The notes beneath the pieces were generated by a model, which was given only the letters and a program-made list of their open reading frames with translations, did not search any database and was not told where the DNA came from. The translations under genes were made by a program, and so were the position numbers. From Mugil cephalus (Eukaryota > Chordata > Actinopteri > Mugiliformes > Mugilidae), in NCBI RefSeq assembly GCF_022458985.1, contig NC_061772.1:1674001-1738000 (forward strand): a DNA stretch of 64,000 nt, read 5' to 3'. This document shows, one piece after another, positions 12,292 through 24,054 of this stretch (its first letter is position 1; each line of letters opens with the position of its first letter).

Positions 12292-14650
12292 CTCATTCAA
12301 TTCAATTTCAATTCAGTTTTATTTATATAGCGCCAATAACAATACAAATCGTCTCAAGACGCTTCACAAAAACCAGCCTGCAACCTCCAGAGCAAGCCTG
12401 AGGGCAACGGTGGCAAGGAAAAACTCCCTTTTAACAGGAAGAAACCTTGAGCAGAACCCAGCTCATATGGAGGGACCCATCTGCCGAAGGCCAGCCGGTT
12501 AGAAACAGAGAAGATAGAGAGAAAAGAAGAGGAGGATAAACAAGATAAACAAACTTCTGTCATAGATACATACATCAAGCAGAAGGAAACATGTAGGGTC
12601 TAGTAATATAACACATAGCTGATGATCTGTGACAGTTTGTGAGTATAACAGGAATTATGGGCAGGTTGGTGAATTGTTCATCTAGGTAGGAGTGGACAAC
12701 TGGAGGAGGCCATGATGACTGGGGCAGATGTAGTTTATGGAGCTCCACAGCACTCCAGGCCATGAAGACTGGGCTGGTTGATGAGGCCACGGCAGCAGAT
12801 GTAGCTTAGAACTCCACAGGTCAGATATTCAGCACTCCAGACCAGAGACCCTCACAAGATGATGGAGGGGGAGGGGAGCGGAGGGTAGAGAGTAAGACAC
12901 AATGGTTAGTAAATTATAAGAGATAGAAAATAAAATAATAAGATATTAGAGGACAGGAGCCAGAGAAGAAAGAGGAGAGGACATGTCCTCAGTGCATCGT
13001 CCCCCTGCAGCCTAGGCCTATAGCAGCATAATTAAGGGATGGTTAAGTCCAGCCCTAGCTATAAGCTTTTTCAAAAAGGAAAGTCTTAAGGCTGACCTTA
13101 AACGTAGAGACTGTGTCTGCCTCCCGAATCCAAACTGGGAGCTGGTTCCATAGGAGAGGAGCCTGATAGCTGAAGGCTCTACCTTCCATTCTACTTTTAG
13201 AAACTCTAGGAACCACAAGTAGACCTGCACTTAGAGATCGTAGTGATCTGTTGGGACAGTATGGTACTATGAGGTCTTTCAAATATGATGGAGCTAGGCC
13301 TTTCAGGGCCTTGTATGTAAGGAGGAGGATTTTAAATTCAATTCTAGATTTTAAAGGGAGCCAATGAAGAGAAGCTAATACTGGAGTAATATGATCTCTC
13401 TAGCTAATTCCTGTCAGTGCTCTTGCTGCAGCATTTTGAATCAATTGGAGGCTTTTTAAAGAGCTACTTGGACAGCCAGACAGTAACGAGTTACAATAAT
13501 CCAGCCTGGAAGACACAAATGCATGAACTAGTTTTTCCGCATCACTCTGAGAAAGGATGCTCCTAATGTTGATGATATTACGAAGGTGAAAGAAAGCGGT
13601 CCTGGTCACCTGCTTTATGTGAGAATTAAAGGACATATCCTGGTCAAATATAACACCAAGGTTTTTCACAGTAGTACTGGAGGCCAAGGTAATGCCATCC
13701 AGCAAAAGCAGGTGATTAGATAATGAATCTCTGACATGTTTAGAGCCAAATACGATAACTTCCGTTTTGTCTGAGTTTAAAAGTAGAAAATTACATGTCA
13801 TCCAAGCCTTTATGTCTTTAAGGCATGCTTGGAGTTTAACCAGCGGATTAGTCTCATCTGGTTTCATGGATAAATATAGCTGGGTATCATCTGCGTAGCA
13901 ATGGAAGTTTATGCCATGCTTTCTAATAATATTGCCTAAGGGAAGCATGTATAATGTGAATAATATTGGTCCTAGCACAGAACCCTGAGGAACCCCATAG
14001 CTTACTTTGGTATATATGGAAGAGTTGTTGTTTACATGGACAAACTGGAATCTGTCTGACAGATATGATTCAAACCAGTCTAGTGCAGTTCCTGTAATTT
14101 TGATCACATTTTCAAGTCTCTGTAGTAGTATATTGTGATCAATAGTGTCAAATGCAGCACTGAGATCTAGCAGGACAAGTATAGAGACAAGTCCATTATC
14201 TGAAGCCATGAGGAGATCATTGGTGACTTTAACCAGAGCTGTTTCTGTGCTATGATGAGCTCTAAAACCTGACTGAAACTCTTCAAACAAACCATTCCTG
14301 TTTAAATGATCAAGCAACTGATTGACAACAACCCTTTCCAAAACATTAGAGATAAAGGGAAGGTTGGAAATTGGCCTATAGTTGGCTAAAACAGCTGGGT
14401 CAAGAGTGGGTTTTTTAAGTAATGGTTTAATTACAGCAGTTTTAAAAGACTGGGGCACATATCCTGTTAATAAAGATAAGTTTATCTGATTTAATATGGA
14501 GGTATTAATTAATGGATAAACCTCCTTGAGCAACTTAGTTGGGATAGGGTCTAGAAGACAAGTTGATGGTTTAGATGCTGTAATAACTGAAGTGAGCTCA
14601 GGAAGATCAATTAGGGAGATCATAGAGATCCTGCTCATTGGGTCCGAGTC
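12292..14650 (-). mobile_element. L2-type LINE, 5'-truncated
   Basis: A non-LTR retrotransposon read on the minus strand. It enters just before the reverse transcriptase domain near 14640 and ends at its 3' terminus near 12292, where it carries the characteristic TTATTTATATAGCGCC end followed by ATTCAATTCAA-type sequence. The apurinic endonuclease region is missing, which fits ordinary 5' truncation during target-primed insertion. Short fragments of the same 3' end occur at 44828-44960 and 55860-56065, so the family was active more than once here. The 3' untranslated part spans about 12292-13054. Confidence 0.92.
13055..14638 (-). pseudogene. L2 LINE reverse transcriptase ORF, interrupted
   Basis: The frame runs from 14638 to a TAG at 13400-13402 and continues in the same phase to the natural stop at 13055, so one in-frame stop separates about 412 codons from a C-terminal segment of about 115. 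The RT domain is clear. It has the [12 protein letters not shown] motif, [25 protein letters not shown] (first catalytic Asp), [10 protein letters not shown] and the YADD catalytic box in [13 protein letters not shown]. The C-terminal region after the stop carries the LHWLPLKSRIEFKILLLTYK-type motif that ends L2/CR1-group ORF2 proteins. The endonuclease domain is absent. The truncation and the stop make it inactive. I infer L2 rather than CR1 from the motif wording and the 3' end. Confidence 0.9.
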
Positions 14651-15485
14651 TCACTCAGTATCAAAGCACCAAAATTAAACAGCTGTAATGCACTGTAATC
14701 CAAATATGTTTAGATACTTCTTGTGAGATTGAGTATGAGAGAATTTGTAAAGTGAAATTTTATCTGCATGTATGTCCAAATACCAACAACATGTTAAATA
14801 TGTAACTCTCGAAATGTGTTATTGAAATGATGTAGTGAATTGTACCAGAAAGTGAGTTGTTCATTGTGTTTAAATAAGACCATTGTGGTGTTGAGTTTGA
14901 AATGACAAAGACATTGTAAATTCGTTAATATTACAGTATAGTATGTTAGCCCAGTGACAGACACTCCCAATACTGCCTCTTTTATTAAGATTCTGGTTTT
15001 GCAAAATGTGGAAAAACAACTTTCACCTTGAAGGTAAAATCATCCGCGAGTAAAATGAGAAAACATTTCCAACTCAAAGACACGGTTTTCATTAGCATTA
15101 ATAAGAATGGACAATGATTGTAAAATACCCAATTAAAAAGTGGCATTGTGCGATTTAGTGTTGGCTCCACTGAATATGAAAATGATTTGCAAATGTAATT
15201 GTTGCTGTCAGGAGACTGATGCCAAATAAGCCAGAAAAACGTCCGGCTTCAAACTTAAACGTGCATCATGATGATAATTTAGGTTAAATAAAATAGTGAT
15301 CAAGAGGAAAATTCATTCAAGTGCTGTTATTCCCATGGCATTAGTTTTGTTTTAATATTGTAATTTCCTACAAGACCACATGTCTTCAGGTTTTATTTGT
15401 GAGATTTTATATACTGATTATTACTATAAGTAGTAGTAGTATTACTGTGAACTGCAAGACAAGTACCGATTGCTGTTTATAGTAA
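14651..15485. other. Intergenic, nothing recognised
   Basis: AT-rich, with no supported feature. Confidence 0.45.
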
Positions 15486-15640
15486 TGAATGATAAAATAA
15501 GATAAGATAAGATAAGATAAGATAAGATAAGATAAGATAAGATAAGATAAGATAAGATAAGATAAGATAAGATAATACTTTATTGATCCCCATTGGGGAA
15601 GTAATGATCACATACTGCATAGGTGGAATAATTCTTTGTA
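15486..15640 (-). repeat. (GATAA)n array plus LINE 3' tail
   Basis: About 16 GATAA units run to about 15575. They continue directly into TACTTTATTGATCCCC ATTGGGGAA, the inverted 3' end of a fish non-LTR retroposon whose (TTATC)n tail has expanded into the microsatellite. A related end occurs at 42852-42990, and other tails occur at 22375, 23365, 32690 and 42740. Confidence 0.85.
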
Positions 15641-16249
15641 CAGATAATAAATTATTATTTGTTTTATTCTTTGACATGCAGATCTCAAAATGTGAAAAGA
15701 CAATGCTTTTGTTCTAGAGGTCTTTTCTAGTTATTTGACACAGGTCTTCAGACCAAAAACTCTGAGTGACGACACTCATGAGCAGTGAGTACACAAATGG
15801 TTCATTCCTAAACACTGCATCGACTACTATCTACCATACCATAAAGTGGCTGTTGCACGAACTAGAAGGCAGTATCCCGTGGTCCAGTTGTACTGATAAA
15901 TATATTGTATATACCGTCCAATAACTTTCAGAAAAAGGAGAAAATGTGTTTTTTTCTGTTTTTACTCCCAACTTCTTCCACACATTTTGAAGAAATGTCC
16001 TTGGCTGCTCACTAAAAATGTACCATGCATTGTGGATATTGATCTACTGATGCTTTGTCAAGTGGGCACACTGATGCTCATGGAGTCCATTTATTTTAGA
16101 GTTGATTTCATTTACGCAATTAATGTAATACACTATAAAATCTAATAAGCTGACCATACTTACTAAAAATATGAAAACTCATTGCCTAAGGTTGTTTAGT
16201 TTAAGCAGCAGGGCATGTCCTATTCTCTCCACTTCTGGATCAACCCATA
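15641..16249. other. Intergenic, nothing recognised
   Basis: No supported feature. Confidence 0.45.
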
Positions 16250-16435
16250 TCAATTGCATGCTTAAAATAACATTCCGGTTAAAGTCCCGCCCATTTCAAC
16301 AAAACCCGACCCACTTCCGGGTTTAATCCCACCCACATCAGGTTTAGGCCCCGCCCACTCCGAGTACAGATACAGATAATTCGTATGGTTAACAGATACA
16401 GATACAGATAATGCTGTACTCGCTCATCCCTAATG
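16250..16435. repeat. Degenerate tandem CCCGCCCA-type repeats and ACAGAT repeats
   Basis: Four imperfect units about 20-25 bp long carry CCCGCCCA, CCGACCCA, CCCACCCA and CCCGCCCA. After them come two clusters of ACAGAT hexamers and an end CTCGCTCATCCCTAAT. The CTCATCCCTA end resembles termini of fish hAT-type elements, so this is probably a fragment of a DNA transposon rather than a promoter. No coding sequence. Confidence 0.4.
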
Positions 16436-17400
16436 TTAAGTATATAAAATGCATTTTTATATTACACTAAGATCACAATATTTACTGTCTCCTCACTAAA
16501 ATTGGCTGGATGCATGGATGTCACACTGAAAAAAAACAACTAGCTGTAATATAAGATACGGCACCCCCTCACCTGGTACAATGGTGTTGTCTTTTGTTCA
16601 ATGGAAAAACGGTTTCAGATGTCGGGGCCAAGGGCTTCTTGGCAACCTGAGTTGAAGTCAAAATGGTTATGTGTGACTCCGTCAAGAGAAACTTAATAAC
16701 ATAAAAGAAACCTCCAAAGACAGTCATCATCATTCAACTGTATAGCAGCATCGGCCTTGTCCTAGTGTGTTAGAGTCTGATGGAGCGGTAGATTGTACAT
16801 TGTCTGTACAACAATAGGAGCTGTCATACAATCATTTTACTGGCTAAGAGAACTGAGGGACTAGTGAGTGTTTTAATACATCAGTTTACTGGCCATGTTG
16901 GTGATGTCCCTTTGTAATTAAACTGTCTGATCTGGGTCACCTGGTTTTTACTGGCACTATAAGACTATATGGATTTCTCTCCTTTGTCATAGTTGATGTT
17001 CTGACTGTATTCACAGGATGATCTTTGTGGTACATATGCTTTCACTACAATTCTAGCCCATCACTATTGCTATAATATTGGAATTATGTATAAAAACACA
17101 ATTTATTAGAGATAATTGAGTGATCCTGAATAAATGAGTGAGTATAAATGAATCTGAATTTGTAGTTGAGGACATGAAATGAAGTTAAACAGATTAATAA
17201 AAGTTAGTTGTTCTGTTCAAATAGTAGCGATTAAGTACTACTAGACCAGTGTGGTCAGACTGTGAGCACTGAACACTGGGCTGAGGTAGGCATAGAGGAG
17301 AGGGTGCATTAATTATCAGTAAAAACATTTAAGTGAAGTGAAGTGAAACCTTGTCTCTTGATTTGTGTCTCTTTATTTTTCTGTCTTTGTCTTTCCTTAT
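16436..17400. other. Intergenic, nothing recognised
   Basis: No supported feature. Confidence 0.45.
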
Positions 17401-17421
17401 TCATCGCTGTATTGCTGTCAG

Positions 17422-17618
17422 AGAGAGCATGGCACAACAGCTCGACCAGCTAGTGGGCAACTCTGGAGCAGCTCCCATCTTCTCAGCAGGAGGGAGGGAG
17501 CTACACTGAGCGCTTCCTCGCTGCTGTCTCCAGAATGTCTGTGGACACTGCATCAACAGTGAGCTGGGACACTGAGTTCTATAAACTGACTAGACAAGGT
17601 TTAGAGCTGCATTAATAT
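17422..17618 (+). other. Possible broken coding relic (uncertain)
   Basis: After an acceptor-like CTGTCAG ending at 17421, an ATG at 17429 opens a frame starting MAQQLDQLVGNSG. It stops at TGA after about 27 codons, immediately after a duplicated GGAG. In another frame, from the same point onward, the sequence stays open for about 40 codons (containing ERFLAAVSRMSVDTA). The frame change at a 4-bp duplication is what a frameshifted exon would look like, but I recognise no protein family and chance is quite possible. Confidence 0.15.
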
Positions 17619-17619
17619 T

Positions 17620-19120
17620 CATTATTCACTCTAAACATCGGTCTGAATGAAAAATGTAATGCTCCACAGACCCAATGGGCAGGTGTTCCTAAAGTAACTG
17701 GTTTTACACAAAGACTTTCTGAACCTGTGGACAAAGTGTCCCTGAGAAGGACAGACAAGACAACTCTCTGGACAAGATCCTAAAGAACAGCAAAGCACAG
17801 AGGCCCCTTGTGTCTTCACGACCTTGATTGAGGCTGACAGTGAACATGTAATAAATGTTTCATCAGATGCACTCTTGATTCACTTTCAGTTTGCAATTAT
17901 ACCCATTCAGATAATCTAAACAGACTTTTCTGCATCATAAATGCACTTTGTCTTATTGTGCACCCTTTAATTTTCTACTCAAGACTCTAAAAATGTGGAT
18001 GGAGCAGTTTTTATTTAAAATGCACTAAATACAAGTATTTGACAAGTTCAGATAATAAACCTAATATATTTGTCATATTCTCCTCAAAGCTTAGATGAAA
18101 CAAGTAAAAAGGTGGCAAGTACAAGTGGACTTATCTGCACATGACCAAATGTTGAACAAAAAGCTCTTTATCCAAAAAATGTACTGTTTGGATCAAGATA
18201 AAGAGTTGTTTTAATCCTGAATCTCTGCAAACTTATTTTTAGTAAGTGTACATAACAAGTTGACAAAGACCAAGTTAGAGCTACTACAATGATGTGATTA
18301 GATACAATGTTAGAATTTACATTGTGACATGAATGCAGCAAAATCTGTTTCTGAGTCATCTTTTAGGCCTGAACACCAAACTTTCTGAAAAAAACTAATC
18401 CAAACTCTAGAAATTTGTATTCCAGTTTCACAGCCTCAGTGCTGTTGCTTATGCAGCTAAGCATCTTCCTTTAATGCAGAAATCCTCATCTAAAGCTTCT
18501 TCCAACTGAAGAGTAGATTCAGAAAGTAAACAGAGCCTGCTGAGTCTTGGACCATAATACCAGGTTAGATCAGGCAAGTGCTGCCTCTGTGAGTCGTTGG
18601 CCCACATTCATACTCCAAAGCCCTGTTCAAATCCCTATCCATTTGTGCCAATCCACTGATGTGTTTTTCCTCTTTCAGTCTTGGGAAGGAATATCTTTGC
18701 GTGAATATCTTTCAGTTAACCAGTGGTAGAAGTTTGTGGGACCACAGCACATTTACAGTATGTATGTTATTCCAAGTGACATACAATTCAAAGCAGGGAG
18801 ATCTACTGCCTGAGAAACATGCCTCTGTTCCCCGTTCCACTAGACACGAGTGCTACAAGGCTTGCAGGTGTGTGAATTAACATATCAGTGCCTTGGGATG
18901 TTGGTTGTGGAGACAAAGAGTGGGACACAAGAAACAAAAGTAGCCTATATGAGTTATGTGAGTTAATACTAGTAATAAGTAATAGTCATTACAACAACAT
19001 TTTGAACTTGCCTACACAAGCTGTGTAAAGTACTAACAAACCAGAACATTCCCTGACAGCTTAAAGCATTCCCTCTTTATTTTTAGTTCCTGAAATGTTT
19101 GTAATGATCTCTTTGGTGAT
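17620..19120. other. Intergenic, nothing recognised
   Basis: No supported feature. Confidence 0.45.
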
Positions 19121-19172
19121 CTCATCTCATCTTCCATACTGCTTAAATACTGCACTAGGGTCGCGGGTGATG
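19121..19172 (-). repeat. tRNA-like interspersed repeat, 3' tip
   Basis: On the minus strand this is the terminal piece of the repeat at 30681-31010 (ACCCTAGTG, then a GCAGTATTTAAGCAGTATGG-like stretch, then GATGAGATGAGAT). Confidence 0.6.
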
Positions 19173-20299
19173 TCTTCTTCATTTTGTTTGTCAAATCTCT
19201 TTTACGACCAGTATATCAGAAAGGTAGCATCTGTACCATTAGCTTCAACTCTACTTTGGGTAAAGTCTAATCAGCAAAAATTAAGACAGTGAACACTAAG
19301 AGCAGTAAATCTGCTAAACATTGAATGTTGTTATTTTACTACTATTATGCTGATATTTTAGCTGAAGCTGTGAAACATAAAAACTTTTTTTTATCCCTGA
19401 GTGGCAATTATGGGGCCAAACAGCAGCACATAAAATTAAAGAGCAGTAGAAGAAATACATAAAGGTGGGTGGGAAAAAGTAGCAGATTGTGTGCAATGAC
19501 AGGCCTGCTGCCAGTAAGAGTGGGAGTGGTTGCTGTGGAGGTAATAAGGCAGAACAATCTATAAAGAGTCGAGATGAACAGTAGTAAATATGAAATAAAT
19601 GTAAAAAATTTAAAATAGACATAATATTATACATTAGGCATAAGTGCATTTGATTTACAGTTCACACTTTAGAATTTAGTAGGAATACACTTATTTCTCC
19701 AATTGTATTATTTAGAGTTACAGGTTAGTTTTCAGCTGTTTATGGAAGTTAGCATGATCCACAGTCCTCTTTCAGCACTGTACTGGACTGTATTAGGTGT
19801 TTATTTGAACCCCCTGTAAATATACAGATAATGCCTAGAACGTAATGCAGTCCAACACCTTTGAATTGTTGCATTGTATAAGGATTCCCCTTTTTTCTAA
19901 TTACTCAATGAGCAGAACATAAATCACTGAATTACAACCTTGTGGACAGGTCACAGTTTACATTAATATCTGTGCCTGCCTGTACCGTATAATATGTAGT
20001 AATAACTTTGAAGATCTTCAGGAAAAGGTATGAAGTGTGTTTCTTTGGTTGTTTAATTTCATCAGTAAGTTCAACAAAGCCAGTTAATATTATCAAGATT
20101 GTCCAAAGATTATAACAACAACAGAAAAAAAAAATGAAAAAATAAACAGACCTGAGTTGTCAGACACAGTTGACCTTGTCTTGCAGTGCAAACCTGAATT
20201 CAAGGACTGTAGCTTTTAATCACCACTCTTCTATCTGAACTGACATTATAGCACGATCAAGCAATATTTGGTAAATGGTAATGTAATTTAGTCACATCC
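19173..20299. other. Intergenic, nothing recognised
   Basis: No supported feature. Confidence 0.45.
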
Positions 20300-20710
20300 A
20301 ATATAAAAAAGTATTCACCTCCTATAGAGGTTTTTCCCTTTTGTTGCTTTTATACATAAAAATCAGTCAATAAAATTTGCCAAAAAAAAAGCTTTCTTGT
20401 GTCAAAGTGAAAACAGATTTCTAAGATCTTCTAAGAGCATCAAATGTATCCACACAGACTCAAAAGTGCTGTGTTTCCTGTCAAAGGTGCATCTACAAAA
20501 TACTGACCCACAGAAGCTGAATATTTATGCAGTCATTTCCTATACATTTTACTTAATTTACATCGTTTTGTAAAAAATCTGTTTGTTTTTCCACTTTGAG
20601 TTGTTTAATTTTACAAATTCTTGTCAGAAGCACAATTATGTTAACCATGGTTTCACATTAAAAAGTATCCAAGAGGTAAAATATTCAAGGGGGTGGAACT
20701 TTTCTATAAG
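20300..20710. mobile_element. Tc1/mariner-derived non-autonomous element
   Basis: The left end reads AAAAAGTATTCACCTCC. The right end in reverse complement reads AAAAGTTCCACCCCCTTGAA. Paired internal blocks (CAAAGTGAAAACAGATTT at about 20404 against a TTTTTCCACTTTGAG block at about 20588) extend the inverted symmetry. These blocks match the outer parts of fish Tc1-like transposons. It is about 410 bp with no transposase left. Boundaries are approximate. Confidence 0.55.
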
Positions 20711-21798
20711 AATTGTAGTTTGCATTTCCTGAAAAGCAGGAGGAAATGCTGGGGTCAATGGGGGTAAGCTGATGTGGAGGTCTTCAAAATACTGGCAAGA
20801 GCAACAGAACTACATTTATTGATTAAGATAGTGGTTGATGGCTGAATTCTATTTAGCTCCTTCACTTTCAAGGTTCCATTACTCTGCATGCTGCTGTCAC
20901 ACTGTCTGGGAGACATGAATGTGACTCATTTTGTCATTAGTAACATTTTTTTTTAATATTACTAGATAAAGTTACTACTGATGGCAATTGTCTGTACCCA
21001 TTTGGAAACTCAACATTCAAACTTGACTTCTCCTCCCCTCCTCAACAAGAGCAGAGGTGGACAAGCAAACTAGAAAGTAAATGAAGAGAGGGAGCAGTGT
21101 AACATTTTTACTGAAGAGCATCTCTGAGTGAAGCCTGAAAGAGATTGCTTTTGGGTTCATTGTTCATGGAAATTCCTGCCTATTACTCGTTTTTTGCCTT
21201 TAAAGAAAACATTTCGACATTATTCTTTTAATCCCTTAATATCCACCTCTAGAATAAAGACTAAAAGCTTGGAAGCATTTAATTTGTTGAACTCTTGAGG
21301 TGAAAACTATGCGTAGCCCATACTGATTTAATCAACAAAGAACCTTTGCTGCTGTGGTATTGGGATACTGAGTGTGCACTGTCTGAATCACAAGGCTTTA
21401 TGCTTTAACACTGCTATTCCAAATGGGCCAATGCATTTAAATAACTGTGGCAAACGTGCTGTGAAATCAGTGCAGTAAAAGAAGCCTGCTGTGTATATTA
21501 GCACCAGTGTCCACAATACTGTCTTTGAATGTGGTAGGAAACCTCGGCGCTAACCATGAGCTGCTGTGCTGCCCAAACCAGACAAATGTCAAGTAAAAAG
21601 ATTCTAGCCTTCTATTTGCTAGTTATCAATGTTAAAATACATTTCATGAACACAACAAGCCACTTTCATAAACAAAAAAATAATCCCATAAATGAGAGAG
21701 TACTATCAAAATAGTAAACTCGTAGAAAAGTGGGAAAGCAGTTGAGGACACACTCCCCAATGAGTGCAAAAGAGAAGTTATCCCTCTGCTGGCTTTAG
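20711..21798. other. Downstream flank of phospho2, intergenic
   Basis: The 3' untranslated region of the minus-strand phospho2 gene must lie here. A minus-strand AATAAA occurs near 20814 (TTTATT on the plus strand), but I cannot say that it is used. Nothing else is recognised. Confidence 0.35.
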
Positions 21799-22733
21799 CT
21801 ATGTCTGCATGCTTGTTTTCAGCTCCTGGAGGATTTCGGTGCCACTGTTCCAGGCATTGACTGTTGCTCTTAGACAAGCATGATCTTCCTGACCTTGAAG
21901 CTTGTCCAGCAGTTTTTCAAGAGTGTAACCCTTCCTGGGCATCACAACATCACACTCTCTCAGACAAGAAGTAGGGCAGAGATCATTCCCACCATCTCCC
22001 ACATAAAAGATCCGCTCATACTCCACACCTCTGTCGGAGCGCTCAGACAGGTAGAGCTCCAGGACTTTCTTCTTGCAGAGGTTGACGGGGCATCGAGTGC
22101 AGTCGTGAGAATGATGGCACTGTACCTCCATGTACCCAGCCTCGTTGAACTTAGCTGGGTTGGTGAAAACCTGGTCGACAGCTGTCTGGAGTCCGGCTGA
22201 ATGCAGGATCCAGTCTATGAACATGGTGTTGGAGTCAGAGATAATGATGCAGTCAACAATACTTTTGTTCTCCAAGATGAAAGTCAGTAAATCTGTCATT
22301 CCTGCCGTGAACGGGATGGTCTCCATCACACTGCGGAGCCGCTCTGGGCTGACCTCCTGGTCTCCTGCATGAAAGGTAAGATAATCCTTTATTTATTCCA
22401 CAGTGGGGGATGAGGTATGAGCATGCTAGAGGAAGCAATAAAATACAATACAACACAAATAAATAACTCTCACCTATGTAGTTCATGACCTGGCCCATGA
22501 ACTTTGTCCATTGGCCTTTTTTGTAGGAATTCTTAACACTGTCAGGAAGAGTCTGACCTGGAAGACATCTATCAACAAGCACAATCAAGCCTGAATTTGC
22601 AGCAAACATCGAACCCGTTCGCTTCTTGGCTGGTATTTTGGAGTGTAACTTTATTTACCTACCTGACCACCCAGGTGTCACTGTTGTCATCAACCACAGT
22701 GTGGTCAAAGTCGAACACCATTAGAATCTTCAT
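21799..22733 (-). CDS. phospho2: PHOSPHO2, HAD-family phosphatase
   Basis: Three coding exons on the minus strand: 22663-22733, 22474-22568 and 21799-22364. All have GT-AG borders and the phases close to 243 aa; the human protein is 241 aa. The family hydrolyses pyridoxal 5'-phosphate and is related to the phosphoethanolamine/phosphocholine phosphatase PHOSPHO1; it is cytosolic. HAD motif I is DFDHTVVDD at residues 8-16, with Asp8 as nucleophile and Asp10 as acid/base. Motif II is IIISDSN (95-101). The lysine is in MPRKGY (197-202) and the Mg-binding motif is GDGGND (178-183). The cysteine-rich CTRCPVNLCKKK (144-155) is also characteristic. PHOSPHO2 is preferred over PHOSPHO1 because of MKILMVFDFD at the start and the wording around SDSN and FIDW. 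The ATG lies just inside its exon after a good acceptor (TTTTCCAG), so there is at least one upstream leader exon. The intron between coding exons 2 and 3 carries a LINE tail. Divergent from syap1. Confidence 0.95.
22375..22473 (-). repeat. LINE 3' tail in phospho2 intron
   Basis: A short AAGATAATCCTTTATTTATTCCACAGTGGGGGA segment is the inverted 3' end of a common fish retroposon. It makes up most of the intron between coding exons 2 and 3 of phospho2 and lies a few bases from the acceptor of exon 3, so it may influence splicing. Confidence 0.6.
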
Positions 22734-24054
22734 GCTTTCACCTGGAAAATGTCACACTGCAACATTTACATGTGGCCTCACTTAAGTAAGAAAACAAACA
22801 GACCGTTAAATGAACTGAACGTTAAATGTCATTCCTTTCGATAAATCCTCCAAAAATATTCTCGTTTTATTTCGCCCTTATGAACGCAGAGGTAACTATA
22901 GTTTGCTTTCTGTTTCGTTCCGATAAATACCTCTCGTGTAAATTCCGATTGTAGTACAACAAGTCAATTTATCCTACGATAATTCTACTTATTTTCATTT
23001 CTCCATAAACGGCAAGTTTGAACTCACTATGTTGTTAAGTGTCACTTTTCCACAGGGACTCTGGTGTAACGCGTAAACGGCCTAGCGAACCGGCTTATCC
23101 TTCACTTAGAAAATATGTTCCAGGACTCAGATAGGGCAGATGTGGACTAACACTGTTTTCGTACTAAACTGCACCTCAGATTGTTTAACAGAACATAAAA
23201 TATTGTACAAAACGGCGATCAGCTAAAACTGTCGACACCCTGCCTGAGTGCGCCCGCCGGTCTCTCTTCCTTCTGGTCTGGTTGGGTTTCAAGATCTGTA
23301 AAAATCCTTGACTCGTTACTGCCGCCTGCTGGTCGTACCAGTTTTGAGGCGTCGCTTTGGTAAACTGAAATAAGATAAGACGGGTTTTTATTTGTCACAT
23401 GCACGCGTATGTTATACATAGTATAGTGCACATTGAAATGTATTTTTGTACCTACAGCCCGTGGTAAAAAGAAAAGAAAAAAGCAATACAGTAAAGACAG
23501 TTATAATTACACATAGCACACAGGATAAAATAACTGAGAAAAATAAGATAAATAAAACGAAATAGAAACTGTATACTAAGTAGTGACTAATATAATAATT
23601 GAAATAATAACTCATGTTATTAGTAGGCTACAGATTTTTTTCCGTCCTCTAATGGTAACAACAAACATATACGTTCAACTTTCAATGTTTTTTTTTATTA
23701 TTTAATTTTGAAAGCTGCGTGGGTATTATTATTATTGACAGGAGTTTGTAATATTATTGCTAAAATAAATGCAATTGTGAGAAAACAGATTTGGTCAATA
23801 AATTCCATTACATCTCTAAGTATGTATCAACTGAAGCTTCCTCCCCTCGTTTACCCAGAGCACACCTGAAGGCATCGCTCCACTCTTGTGGCCACTGGGT
23901 GGGAGTGTCACACAAGTACACGATAGCAAACAGAGAAGAAGAAACGTCGATTTAGTTCCTGGTTGCAAAGTCAAGACTCTCCCACCGTCCAGGTTGTTAT
24001 TCCACCCTCACATTTTATCTGAACAACTCGGTGAAACAGTTTATTTCAACCAAG
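22734..24054. promoter_or_regulatory. Divergent promoter interval of phospho2 and syap1
   Basis: About 1.3 kb separates the two start codons, which point away from each other. The interval must hold both leaders. The phospho2 leader exon is likely near 22900-23170, an acceptor lies at about 22742 just upstream of its ATG, and the syap1 5' UTR is likely within about 23840-24054. No clear TATA box was found on either side, which fits housekeeping-type promoters. A retroposon tail (23365-23590) sits in the middle. Confidence 0.5.
23365..23590 (-). repeat. Retroposon tail in the divergent promoter
   Basis: It starts with AAATAAGATAAGACGGGTTTTTATTTGTCACATGC and continues as an AT-rich stretch containing AATACAGTAAAGACAG. 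This is the inverted 3' end of a fish non-LTR element, of the type with a TTGTCACATG block. Confidence 0.5.

Noticed and set aside
21880..22372. Plus-strand open frames across phospho2
   Set aside because: Antisense shadows of the phospho2 exon.
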